In this document: positions 48,574 through 59,870 of the stretch, in pieces
How positions within the stretch are numbered: position 1 is the stretch's first letter
Layout of the letters: every line of letters starts with the position of its first letter
Source: Apteryx mantelli
Taxonomy: Eukaryota > Chordata > Aves > Apterygiformes > Apterygidae
DNA: 64,000 nucleotides
Assembly: GCF_036417845.1 (NCBI RefSeq)
Contig: NC_089980.1
Span: 117,887,169-117,951,168 of the forward strand
Reading direction: 5' to 3'
Made by a program: the position numbers and the translations under genes
The notes under the pieces: generated by a model
The model's input: only the letters and a program-made list of their open reading frames with translations
What the model was told of the DNA's origin: nothing
Database searches by the model: none

Positions 48574-48620
48574 CCACTTATTCCGAGGCACCCTGCCTCG
48601 AGGAAAACCTAAATGTGTTC

Positions 48621-48628
48621 TCTTACAG
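48621..48628 (+). promoter_or_regulatory. Candidate env splice acceptor
   Basis: TCTTACAG, preceded by TGTGTTC, forms a reasonable 3' splice site just six bases before the env ATG (48635). It would pair with the donor at 43604. Confidence 0.55.
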
Positions 48629-48634
48629 GATACC

Positions 48635-49864
48635 ATGTGGAGACTTGTGTTCCTACTCCAGACGGCCCTGGTGACAACATTGATCTCAAACCCATGGGGC
48701 AGCAATGTCAATATTTGGGAAAAGTTAGCTAGAGAAATACTAAATACCACTCACTTTTGTCTAGAAGGAGGAACTTCGGCGGCCCAAATTTACACCACTT
48801 GCACTATTGGGTTCCCTACACCCCTAGAGACAGTGCAAAACAAGGCAATACTAGCAAATTTCAAAGTAACTAATACGTTTAATCAGATGTCTTGATGGGG
48901 TTCCGCCACAACACAGTATAACAAAGCAATGATAGAAATTAAGGTGAAAGGAATGTTTCCTGCAGTTGAGTGTGCTATGATGGTAAATTGTACCAGCAAA
49001 ACCCGACCGTGCCACAATTTTACGGAAGATGGGCCTCCTCTTAAATGTAATCAAACAACCAATGTAACCTTTAACTATGCACATATTGTGCTCCCTACAG
49101 GAATGTTTTGGCTATGCGGGGTAAAAGCTTACTCCTACATTCCAGCCAATGCTACTGGTGGCCCCTGTACCATAGGTCGCTTGAGCATCTATATGCCAAG
49201 CAAACAAGAGATAAAGGAAATAGCTGGGAATCAAACACGAAAGAGGAGGGAGGCCTCATCCCTCAACCCTGAATGTAATTCAGAAGTAATCTTATTCTCA
49301 GCATCACAAATCTCAGCTGCAGCATTCCTTACACCTGGGGTGGGAGTTGCTATGAACTATCAAGCTATAAAAAAGATTGCATGTTCTTTAGCTAAAACTA
49401 TCAACACCACTTCTGCTGCCTTATCAGCAATGCTTAGAGATGTGCAAGCCTTGCATGCCGGTGTATTAGAAAACAGAGCGGCAGTTGACTATCTTCTTTT
49501 ATGACACAACCATGGATGCGAAGAATTCAAAGGCATGTGCTGCTTCAACCTGAGTGACCATTCGACCCTGATTGAAGGGGAGATCACAAACCTTAAACAC
49601 CTAGCTTTGGGCATTAAACAGCATAATGATAACAGGTTTAATTGGCTGCAAAAATTGTTCCAAAATTTCGGACTGTCTGTATCAGCTTGGCTCGCGTCGG
49701 GCTTACAAACTGTCATAATAATTGTACTCATGATAATCATTATATGTATTGCTTTTGTCTGCTTGAAAGCTTTAATATTACGCACAATCTTTGCTAAGGT
49801 AAATGCTTTAAAAACAGGCTACTTGCCTTTGCAACAACAAGATCAAACCCATGATTGTCCTTGA
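48635..49864 (+). pseudogene. env: ERV env, one frame with two stop codons
   Basis: Encodes 410 codons in a single frame, interrupted by TGA at 48893-48895 (codon 87) and TGA at 49502-49504 (codon 290). A signal peptide is visible at the start. The surface part is short (about 205 residues) with several N-glycosylation sequons, a WLCG motif and a furin-type RKRR at 49238-49249. The transmembrane part has a heptad-rich region, an immunosuppressive-like segment (ENRAAVDYLLL), the CX6CC motif from 49517 typical of gamma-type Env, and a hydrophobic anchor at about 49690-49780. With the first stop in the surface subunit, no full envelope protein can be made from this copy. Confidence 0.85.
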
Positions 49865-49869
49865 GGGGC

Positions 49870-49883
49870 AAAAAAGGGGGGGG
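49870..49883 (+). other. Polypurine tract
   Basis: Six A followed by eight G, five bases after the env stop. It is immediately followed by TGTACGG, where the 3' LTR would be expected to start. Confidence 0.8.
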
Positions 49884-49915
49884 TGTACGGCTGTGACTCT
49901 GGTCACGGGGTGGAC
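49884..49915 (+). other. 32-base LTR-end extension found only at the 3' LTR
   Basis: It lies between the polypurine tract and the TGACGGG start shared by both LTRs. It begins TGTACGGCTGTGAC, a near inverted copy of the LTR's terminal sequence (complement TGTCACGCTGTCAT), and contains the hairpin GTGAC-TCTG-GTCAC. It is absent from the 5' LTR. Confidence 0.75.
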
Positions 49916-50688
49916 TGACGGGCGAGTGAAGAGTTAACAGGACTGAAGTTTGTCAATTGATACGCAGAAGAACTGATAGCACAAGAGCTGACGTGCACAA
50001 AGCTGCTGAACAGAGGACTTAACAGGACTAAAGTCGTCTACCAACCGATATGCGCAAGGATTGATATGCGCAAGGCTGCGGAATGGCAGCATTAACAAGA
50101 CTGAAGAGGTCTGCCACCTGGAATCTGCACGGACCCCCGGGGAGGGAAGAAGCAATACGGAGGTGTTGTGGTCTTGCCTCGCTAGCAGGGTCCTCCCAAG
50201 CAGACAAACAGACAGTCCTGTGATTGCGAAACTTGCTAAAAGTCAGCAAAAGCAGTGTTTGCCCAGAGCCCCAGCCGTATAAAAAGAGACTTGGGAGCTA
50301 GGAGAGTTTGAGCAGGGACGGGAACGTGACCTGATCATCCTCTCCGGCTGGACCGTGAGTATCCCCCCCCTCCCCTTTTCCTGGGACGCTGGGTTAAGGT
50401 AACTCCTCGAGGTTGAGAGCCCTCTCACTAGGAGAGTGAACAAGAAAGCTTTCAAGTAGGGATAAGCAGTCCTTCCAATTAATAACGCAGTAATCGACGG
50501 TTTCAGGTTATCCTTTCTAAATCAGTAACTGATGGTTTTGTGTTATCCTTCCTAAATTAGTAATCGCATTATTTTAATGGATGTTACTAATCCAAGAACT
50601 TGTGTGAGGAAATAAACATCTTTTTTATTATTATTATATTACTGTCTCAGTCGTTGCTATCGAACCTTCATAGCATGACAGCGTGACA
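49916..50688 (+). repeat. ERV 3' LTR
   Basis: Reads as identical to 43165-43937 over 773 bases, at a constant offset of 6751. TATA is at 50278-50285, splice donor GTGAGT at 50355-50360 and AATAAA at 50611-50616. If the 32-base extension is counted, the full LTR would be 805 bases. Confidence 0.93.
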
Positions 50689-50693
50689 GGTGC
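50689..50693. repeat. ERV target-site duplication, right (GGTGC)
   Basis: Repeats the five bases at 43160-43164. Confidence 0.75.
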
Positions 50694-52722
50694 TAAAAGG
50701 GATGACCAGGATTTCCTTGCAGGAAGGATTGCTCCAGGACTCTGGAAAAACACATAAGCCAGTCTCATCAAAATCAGAGGACCTCCTGGATTAAGAATCC
50801 TAATCAGAGGGTCTGGGGTCAAAAAAGCAACACCTGTGGTAACAACTGGGCATATACGCTCTGACAAAGGGGGTCAGAGGAGGCCATGTTGTCCAAAAGG
50901 GAGTATTAATTTACTCTATTCCTGTCCAAATCATGTCAGAAGCATCTCCCACTCTTTTCTGGTGAACTTTTTTTCAGGCTCCTTTCAATTTTTTTGTTTG
51001 TTTGTTTGCTTTTGTTTTCTGTTTTTTTAAGATCTTTTGTTAACGCTTGATTTCTTTCTCTTCCCATTTTGAGAATTTCTATACTCTTAATGCCAACCCT
51101 CTGCCTAAGATGGGGCCATTAAATTTTCCTCTATTTTAATGGGAGCCAGGAAAATTTAACAATTTCCAACAGTTCCTGGCCTTGGAGATATGTGATATAC
51201 ATTGAAATGGCAGGATATGCATACATATTGCTAATTCCACACATACTAGGACATTTAAGTTATATAGAAACTTTAAAACAGACCTTATAAACTGAACTTA
51301 CATCCCTGTCCATTCTTGTTTAATTCTTATTCCATTCAAAGTATTTTCATCTGTTGGTGGCTTCCAGTTCATGAAAGCAGTTATGGAAGTTGCGGCTCTT
51401 ATCTTCTATGAATGCTCACATAAAAATAATATTAGTTATAAAGATAGAAGGATAGAAGGGAAAATATCTTGAAAAATAATGGGTGTCCATGATTACCTAC
51501 AAGCAATATTTTACATAGATTATCCAGTGTAAATTCCCATTGCTCTTTTAGGCCAAGTTTATGTGTAGAACACCATCTAACAGTGACAAATTTCTACTGT
51601 CAGATATCAATTATGTATAAAACAAATGGACTTCAAATAGTGCCCTTTGTTTGCCTTCTTAGAAATTATACTGACCTCTTTTTTTCCTGCAGGATAATTG
51701 TCTCCTGATCTAATGACTTCTGCAAAATCAAAACCATGGTCTCATGATAACATGATTTTAGTTTATCACTGAAATGAAGCTTTTTTGATCTCCATAACAA
51801 TTCATGCACTGCATTTGATTGAAAAGAGACAGTTTCGATTTATGCTGGAGGAAGCGAATGTAGAGCTCCAATATGACTTTCATTCTGTCATAAAATGACA
51901 GAAATATCTTGTGTGTGCATAAAAAGTACTACATTCAGGGTAGTAAATATGGGTGTGGAAGTAGACTGGTAGCTTCTAGTATGTTTATTTTGTTAAGAGT
52001 ACAGGGTAGATGAATAAAGCAGAGGGCTGAAATTTTTCCTTCTGTCATCCTAGTAGAAAGCCAGAGTAATTCCACTGAGTTAAGTCAGATTTACAAATGT
52101 GACACTATTTGATACTAAGTCTTCAAAATAAGCTAAGAGAAGAAAAGTGCTTTTTTGTGGGCAGGGGTTTTGAAGTGCTAGCTTTTACAAATACTCCTGA
52201 ACCCCAAGCTATTTCAAATTCAGAGAGTTCACTCTAAAATTGAAGGGAGGTTGAACTGAAGCAACCAGGACACTAAGCATTGAAGAGACTTCAGGATCCA
52301 GGAAGGTCAAAGCCTTTTTTCTTGCCTTTGGTTCCAAATCCATAAAGAACTACATACGTGCTTACCTTTACACAGTTTGTCCAGTCTCACTGAGAGGTAA
52401 ACAGTACTGCTTAGAGCATATGAAATAAAACCCTTGCATAAATCTTTGTAGAACTGGAGCTTACATTTATAAGTAGTTTACAGTAACTTTGATGTATCAG
52501 GGTTATTTTGATGCAATGTGCATAAACATAATTAAAATAGAGTACATTTTAATAGAAATACTGTTTTAAAATCTTCTTGTTTTCTTAGAGAAATAAGACT
52601 TTTTAGCACCAAACTAAGATGGTAAAAGATTCATTCATGGGCATATAACATAAAGTCTCCTGGAATATTTTGAAATTCTCCCTAAAATCAAAAGAAGAGC
52701 CCAGATGGGGTCAACATATTTC
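50694..52722. other. AT-rich intergenic sequence
   Basis: No gene is seen. A T/G-rich low-complexity stretch is near 50988-51030. Confidence 0.55.
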
Positions 52723-52726
52723 ACAA

Positions 52727-53324
52727 TGTTACCAAAGGCCCCAGGCAGGAAAGAGTCTCAAAAGGGGGGGGGGGGGGATTGTGGGAACTGTTGCCAGCTC
52801 GGACAAGAAGAAGTCTCAACAGGAGCCTCAGACAAACATACCCAAGGACACAGGTGCAGCTGCGACCCATACATCCTGAGAAAGTGCAGATAAACCAGCA
52901 GAAGCCAGTTGGAGCCAACATTAGGACTGAAACAGTTTTTCTCAAACAAGGAAGCAGGCCAAGTTGAGACCATGTATGGAAAAGTAGAGCAAAGTTCATG
53001 GCAAGACGCTGAGTGACACCTCTTCTGACACCACCAGAGACCACCAGAGACCCCCACAGAAGACCCCCAGAGACTCAGACTGCATGCGTAATGATTATGT
53101 AAATGTAGTAATTAATTCTAAGAAATAGAATGAATATGTATAATCATTCCTGGAACTTTAATGCATATGTATATGATAGAGCAATATAAACTTTAGAGGA
53201 TGCGACACAAGGTGTGCACGTTGGGTGGAGCTATGCCCCGTGTACCCGGCGCCCTAATATAGAGAATGCCTGCTTCTTAATGCTACATTGGTGTTAAGGA
53301 GTTTTTCTCCCGATTTCGGTGACA
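52727..53324 (+). mobile_element. Solo LTR with 4-bp target-site duplication
   Basis: Begins TGTTACC and ends GGTGACA. It is flanked on both sides by ACAA (52723-52726 and 53325-53328), consistent with the 4-bp duplications of class I (gamma-like) ERVs. It is the same family as 5194-5760. An A4G14 purine tract at 52760-52777 lies near the start. The poly(A) signal position has changed to AATATA. About 600 bases long. Confidence 0.85.
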
Positions 53325-53328
53325 ACAA

Positions 53329-55414
53329 GACATGATGAATGATTTCATCTTCAACAGGAATTCAGGGCTCTAAACCTTTCATATAAATACATTTTAGATG
53401 ATTCTAAATAAATGTTTACATGAACACTCTGGATGTTCTTTTCAGTTCTTCAAGAAAGAACAGTCTAATTTCTGAAAAAAACATCACAATCTGAACACAA
53501 ACTAGTACCTAGACAGAGATTAGGATAGCAGGAACAGAAACAGGCAAAGTATATATGAAGCAACTTTCTTCAAGTGCATGAAGGCAGTTTTTTTCACATT
53601 GCTTTTAGCAGAGACACTACTGAAGGGAGAATGGGATGGGCATTAGGATGACAGCAAAAGCCTTGTAGGAGAACTGAGATAAGGTTAGCATTAGCAGACA
53701 GGCAAGATACAAATAAACTAAGAAGAGTCTGGGACAGGGAGTGGGGCAAAAATTAACTCTGTCACCAACAGAGAAAGACACATCATTAGAGATACAAGAA
53801 TAGAAGTGATTATCTTTAGGAGAAGGACTCCTGATTCTGTGTTCTTCTGGCTGATTGCAGGGTGGTAAAAAAGCACTGCAAAATCCATGCTTAATTTCTT
53901 TGTGGAGGATGACTGAAATGGAAATGCAGCATCCTGCTATTACCAGTTACTTTGAGCCAGGGGTCTGTGCTGTGGACTGACAAGCTATTGTTTTCTTGCC
54001 TATTCGTCAAACCAGTCAAATCAATGTGGTCCTACACGGCAGCTAATGTTACTCTGGAGAACTGGATGCTGCCCCTTCTTCTGCCCCCAGCCTTATTGGA
54101 GCCCAGGCCACAAGTCAGGTTTGTCAAGCCCAAAGTGTTTCAAGTAAAACATTTCAGATTGAGTGAATGGGTGTTACACTCATTATGATAACTTCCCTAG
54201 GCTTTTTGTAGTCAAAGGAAAGAGATGAGCACTCCTGAGGTCAGCTCAGAGCAGCTAAATGAGGCTGACACCTCAAATCACTCTTTGGAGTAACTGCCTC
54301 CCTATTGACTATGGAAGCCCTGTTAAGCTTAAGTTAGCTTTCATGAATATTGTCTTTCTGATGAAATTCTTGACTATTTCCAACAACCTCTATTAAGAAC
54401 CTAGAAGGTCTTTAAAACAACTTCATCTAAATGATGAATTCTATTTATATGCTTGAGGAACAAGGTCTTCCATCAGCTTCCATGGGATTTTACTCAATTT
54501 CCTTCCAAAAGAAACAATATACCTATTAGCTAGGCTGCTAGGGAGGGCTTTAAAGGCCCTTTGTTCAATTCTTGGCTAGCCTGAAGGGGAACACTGATAA
54601 AGTCTCTTTTTTCTTTAAAGGAAAGTAATGATACCAGCTTTGTGGTGTCCTTTGACATACACATGTCATGATGAGGAATGATACATAAGAACTGAAGACT
54701 ATTATAACAATGTGAGGAAAAATTGTACAATACTGTTTCAGTTTTTTTTTTTTTTGACTTACCAGGAAGTTGTATGCCCATTCCTTCCCTTTTTGAACAA
54801 CTGAATGACAAAAAGGAGAAATTTTGGTTGAAAAAAATGGAACAAGGCTTTATCTAAGGTATTGTTGTCATCTTCCCCAATCCAACAGCTACATTCCCTT
54901 CAGGTTAACCTTGCATTTTCAAGAAACTTTTTGGAATATCCCACCACCCACTGGTGAAAAGATGTTTGGTTTTTGCCATGTATCTTTTAATGAAGGGAGG
55001 AAAATGTTGAATGTGTTGAATCACTAGCATTTACCTATCTGACAGCTCCTTTCTAACGGTCAGTGTCTCTACTTAGTCCAAATCCTAGCTGCTGTGGTGG
55101 CCACAAAATAGCTTTCTCAGCTTCCAGAGGGGGGGCAATTTAATTCAGCTTTTGCTTTCTTAATATTCATAAATTATATAATAGAGCACTTGATAATTTA
55201 TAAATATCTTTGATCCCTGTTAAACTCCTGAGAGTCTTAATGCATTTTGCAAGATCCCTCCAGTTCCCCTACAGTGTATACAATTTCTAATGGAAAGCAG
55301 GTCTTTAAATCTTTGCTCAACTGAAAAGAGATTAAAATATAAATTAAAACAGCAAATTAGCAGATACATAGATACCTAGCATATAATATACATACCTAGA
55401 AAATGATAGAAGGC
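53329..55414. other. AT-rich intergenic sequence
   Basis: No gene is seen. It includes a T run near 54740-54755. Confidence 0.55.
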
Positions 55415-55744
55415 CTTCCTTGTTGGAAGTTGTGGGCTTTCTGAGGACCCCCGAGGACCTAGAAGGTGATTGCTGTGAACAGGAAAGGGGAAGCTAGGCA
55501 AGGACAACTGCAGGAGGCCTTGACTTCTCCTGGAAAAAGCTCGTGGGAAAAGCTCTAGCTAGGAGTGGCTGCTGCTAACGAGCTCTCTGGGTTGCCCCTG
55601 ACCAGAGGGAGTTGGGGCCTTTGATCCCAGTGGCCCTTGATTGGGCGGTCAAGCACCCTGTGAGTCAGTGCTAGGGAGAGGCCTATATAAGAGCCAGGCC
55701 TAGAGTGCAGCAAACAGAGACAGCAGTTTGTGCAGAAGGGATGC

Positions 55745-56854
55745 ATGAAGGTACCTTTGTTTCTGTTCCCTGTGGTGTACGCTTCCTTAAGTATGGTCGT
55801 GACACACCGCACAGTGCGTTCCCCAGTGGCTGTTGGAGTTGCTGTGTCAGAGGCTGGGACCCAGACCAACCCTCTGACAGTAGATGCAGCCCCACAGGTG
55901 TCAGGCTGCAGGGAGCGCTTGGGGCCTCTCCGGGAGGCCTGGGCTGGCAGCCAGCTCTCCTGCAGGAGGTGTGCTGCTGTTGGCGAGCTGTGTCGTCAGG
56001 TAAGGGAGTTACGGGAGGAGGTCAGTAGGCTGCGCAGCATCCAGGAAGCAGAGCAGGAGATAGACAGGGTATTCTCGGAGACTGTGCAGCTCCAGGAGTC
56101 CCAACCCCCCACAGCAGTGGAGTTGCCGGAGGGCTCTGTGCCGTGTGAAACGGTACATTATAACATCGTAGAAGAAGGCTGGAAACTGGTCACTGCTCGT
56201 GGGGGGAGAAAGGCTCCTACTCCTCCTGAAGACCTGAAGCTGAAGAACAGGTTTAGTGCCCTCCAGGATGAGGAGGAGATGGGCATGGCTGCCAGGGAAG
56301 TACCTGCGACAACAGACCCTGTGCCCTGCCGGAACGCCCGGAAAAAGCAGTGGGTGATTGTTGTGGGGGACTCCCTGCTGCAGGGGACGAAGGCATCTAT
56401 CTGCTGACCTGACCTCATGTCTAGAGAGGTTTGTGGCCTGCCAGGGGCTCATGTGAGAGATGTCATGCAAAGACTGCCGAGGCTCGTCCATGCTTCGGAC
56501 TATTACCCACTGCTGCTCTTCCATGTGGGTGCTAATGACACCAAGGGCAAACTGGAGACCATCAAGCAGGATTTCAGAGCTCTGGGGATGGTGGTCCAGG
56601 GTCTGGGAGCCCAGGTCATCTTCTCCTCAATCCTGCTAGTGAGGGGGATGGATGAGAGGAGGAGGAGACGGACTTTCCAGGTTAACGACTGGCTGCGCCG
56701 CTGGTGTTGGCAACAGGGTTTTGGTTTCTACGACCATGGGACCCTGTTTGAAGATCGACAACTGATGGCAAGAGATGGGATCCACCTCACGAGGCGGGGC
56801 ATGCGGGTCTTTGCCAACAGGTTGGCCAACCTGGTAAGGAGGGCTTTAAACTAG
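55745..56854 (+). pseudogene. CR1 ORF1 with esterase domain, one nonsense codon
   Basis: RNA-binding and esterase-type ORF1 protein of CR1, 369 residues long in its one frame. An earlier GTG at 55730 is also in frame, but the ATG at 55745 is the more likely start. Residues about 70-115 contain a CRRC pair and a coiled-coil-like RELREEVSRL. The C-terminal half is an SGNH/GDSL esterase-type domain: GDS (Ser about 210), GAND (about 262-265) and DGIH (Asp about 344, His about 347). A TGA at 56405-56407 (codon 221) separates the nucleophile serine from the rest of the catalytic site. The next codon begins CC and the preceding one ends C, a pattern compatible with loss of a CGA codon at a CpG. Confidence 0.88.
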
Positions 56855-56859
56855 GAAAG

Positions 56860-59793
56860 ATGGGGGAAGGGGAGAGTTATAGTGCCAGGGTAGTTGGCAA
56901 AAAACTGCTCAAGTCAGGATGCCTCCAACAGGTGAATGCAGCCAGGGAAGTGTGCATAGGATGTGGCTATGGAGGACCCTCTTTTACCCCTCCTGGGAAA
57001 CCTGCATGCTCGATCACCTCCCTGAAATGCCTGTACACCAATGCACACAGCTTGGGGAACAAACAGGAAGAACTAGAGATCTGTGTGCAGTCGCAGGGCC
57101 ATGATCTCACTGCCATTACAGAGACATGGTGGGATAGCTCGCATGACTGGAGTGCTGTCATGGATGGCTACGTGCTTTTTAGGAAAGACAGGCCAGGAAA
57201 GGGAGGTGGCGGAGTTGCTCTTTATGTGAGAGAGCAACTGGAATGTATTGAGCTGTGCCTAGGGGTGGATGAAGAGCGAGTCAAGAGCTTATGGGTAAGG
57301 ATTAAAGGGCAGGCTAGCATGGGTGACACTGTTGTGGGTGTTTACTACAGGCCACCTGATCAGGAAGAGGAAGTCGATGAGGCCTTCTACAGACAGCTGG
57401 AAGCAGCCTCACGATCCCAGGCCCTGGTTCTCATGGGGGACTTCAACCACCCTGATATCTGCTGGAAAGACAACACAGCTAGGCACAAACAGTCCTGGAG
57501 GTTCCTGCAGAGCATTGGTGACAACTTCTTGACACAGGTGGTGGAGGAGCCAACAAGGAGAGGTGTGCTGCTGGACCTCGTACTAACAAACAAAGAAGGA
57601 CTGGTGGAAGATGTGAAGGTCGGGGGCAGCCTTGGCTGCAGTGACCATGAGATGGTGGAGTTCAGGATCCTGCGAGGAAGAGGCAGGGCACCAAGTAAGA
57701 TCGCAACCCTGGAGTTTAGGAGAGCAAACTTTGGCCTCTTCAGGGACCTACTTGGAGGAATCCCATGGGTGAGGGCCCTAGAAGGAAGGGGTGTTCAAGA
57801 GAGCTGGTTAATATTCAAACATCACCTCCTCCAGGCTCAAGAGCGGTGCATCCCTATGAGTAAGAAGACAAGCAAAGGAGGTAGGAGACCTGCATGGATG
57901 AGCAAGGAGCTCCTGGCAAAACTCAAGCAGAAGAAGGAAGTCTACAGAAAGTGGAAAGGGGGACAGGCCACTTGGGAGGAATATAGGAACGTTGTCAGAG
58001 TATGCAGGGACGTGACGAGGAAGGCTAAGGCCCGTCTGGAATTAAATCTGGCGAGAGATGTCAAGGACAGCAAGAAGGGCTTCTTCAAATACATCAGCAG
58101 CAAGAGGAAGACTAGGGAAAATGTGGGGCCTTTGCTGAATGGGGTGGGTGCCCTGGTGACGAAGGATGCAGAGAAGGCAGAGTTACTGAGTGCCTTCTTT
58201 GCTTCAGTCTTTACTGCTCAGGCCAGCCCTCAGGAACCCCAGACCCTGGAGGCAAGAGAGAGAGTCTGGAGGAAGGAAGACTTTCCCTTGGTGGAGGAGG
58301 AGTGGGTTAGAGATCATTTAAGCAAACCTGACACCCACAAATCCATGGGCCCTGATGGGATGCACCCACGAGTGCTGAGGGAGCTGGCGGACATTATTGC
58401 TAAGCCACTCTCCATCATCTTTGAAAGGTCCTGGAGGACAGGAGAGGTGCCTGAAGACTGGAAGAAAGCCAGTGTCACCCCAGTCTTCCAAAAGGGCAAG
58501 AAGGAGGACCCAGGGAACTCGAGGCCAGTCAGCCTCACCTCCATCCCTGGAAAGGTGATGGAGCAGCTCATCCTGGAAGCCATCTCCAAGCATGTGGAGG
58601 ACAAGAAGGTGATCAGGAGTAGTCAGCATGGCTTCACCAAGGGGAAATCATGCCTAACCAATCTGATAGCCTTCTCTGATGGAATGACAGGTTAGGTAGA
58701 TGAGGGGAGAGAAGTGGCTGTTGTCTACCTAGACTTCAGCAAGGCTTTTGACACTGTCTCCCATAGCATCCTCATAGACAAGCTCAGGAAGTGTGGGTTA
58801 GATGAGTGGACAGTGAGGTGGCTTGAGAACTGGCTGAATGGCAGAGCTCAGAGAGTTGTGATCAGCGGTGCAGAGTCTACTTGGAGGCCTGTAGCTAGCG
58901 GTGTCCCCCAGGGGTCAGTCCTGGGTCCAGTCTTGTTCAACTTCTTCATCAATGACCTGGATGAAGGAACAGAGTGCACCCTCAGCAAGTTTGCTGACGA
59001 TACAAACCTGGGAGGAGTGGCTGATATGCCAGAGGGCTGTGCTGCCATTCAGAGAGACCTGGCCAGGCTGGAGAGGTGGGCAGAGAGGAACCTCCTGAAG
59101 TTCAACAAAGGCAAGTGCAGGGTCCTGCACCTGGGGAGGAACAACCCCATGCACCAGTACAGGTTGGGGGTTGACCTGCTGGAAAGCAGCTCTGCGGAGA
59201 AGGACCTGGGAGTGCTGGTGGACACCAAGTTAAGCATGAGGCAGCAATGTGCCCTTGTGGCCAAGAAGGCCAATGGTCTCCTGGGGTGCATCAGGAAGAG
59301 CGTTGCCAGCAGGTGGAGGGAGGTGATTCTCCCCCTCTCCTCAGCCCTGGTGAGGCCACATCTGCAGTACTGCATCCAGTTCTGGGCTCCCCAGTACAAG
59401 AGACACATGGCACTACTGGAGCAAGTCCAGCAAAGGGCTACAAAGATGATTAGGGGACTGGGGCATCTCTCTTATGAGGAAAGGCTGAGAGAGCTGGGCC
59501 TGTTTAGCCTGGAGAAGAGAAGGCTGAGAGGAGATCTTATCAACGTGTACAAGTATCTGAAGGGAGGGTGTCGAGAGGATGGGACCAGACTCTTTTCAGT
59601 GGTGCCGAGCGACAGGACGCGAGGCAATGGGCACAAACTGAAACACAGATGCTTCCATCTGAACATGAGGAAAAACTTTTTCACTGTGAGGGTGACAGAG
59701 CACTGGAACAGGTTGCGCAGAGAGGTTGTGGAGTCTCCTTCTCTGGAGATATTCAAAACACGCCTGGATGCAATCCTGTGCAATGTGCTCTAG
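56860..59793 (+). pseudogene. CR1 ORF2: endonuclease and reverse transcriptase, one nonsense codon
   Basis: Polyprotein of 977 codons in one frame, five bases after ORF1. It nicks the target and reverse transcribes the LINE RNA. The APE-type endonuclease covers about residues 50-270: N61 in TNAHSLGN, E88 in AITETWW, GDFNHPD with D194, and SDH at 261-263. The RT follows: [34 protein letters not shown], then [23 protein letters not shown], and the catalytic FADD at 711-714. TAG at 58693-58695 (codon 612) falls between HGFTKGKSC and YLDFSKAFD and would cut the protein before the RT active site. No frameshift is seen elsewhere. Confidence 0.9.
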
Positions 59794-59851
59794 GTGACCC
59801 TGCTTGATCAGGGGGGTTGGACTAGATGATCTCCAGAGGTCCCTTCCAACC

Positions 59852-59870
59852 TTAGCGATTCTGTGATTCT
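59852..59870 (+). repeat. CR1 3' terminal octamer repeat
   Basis: The end reads CGATTCTGTGATTCT, less than two full copies of the ATTCTGTG-type unit that ends avian CR1 elements. Confidence 0.8.

Larger units (their letters stand above)
43165..50688 (+). mobile_element. Complete young endogenous retrovirus, env-defective
   Basis: A provirus of about 7.5 kb in the order 5' LTR, PBS, gag, pol, env, PPT, 3' LTR. The two 773-base LTR copies (43165-43937 and 49916-50688) read as identical and are flanked by GGTGC repeats. gag and pol are open. env is in one frame but has stop codons at 48893-48895 and 49502-49504. The tRNA-Ser PBS, the Gag without a zinc knuckle and a 5-bp target repeat point towards class III (ERV-L/HERV-S-like). 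The -1 frameshift and gammaretrovirus-type Env do not fit that class neatly. Classification is therefore tentative. Confidence 0.92.
55415..59870 (+). mobile_element. Full-length CR1 LINE, nearly intact
   Basis: About 4.45 kb, the usual length of a complete CR1. It has a GC-rich 5' UTR (from about 55415, with an internal TATATAAG near 55684), ORF1, ORF2, and a short 3' UTR ending GATTCTGTGATTCT. That ending is the tandem octamer-type terminus of CR1 in place of a poly(A) tail. Each ORF carries one in-frame stop codon and no frameshift was found, so this is a young copy. The 5' boundary is judged from the change from AT-rich flank to GC-rich sequence. No target-site duplication was identified. 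Confidence 0.93.
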
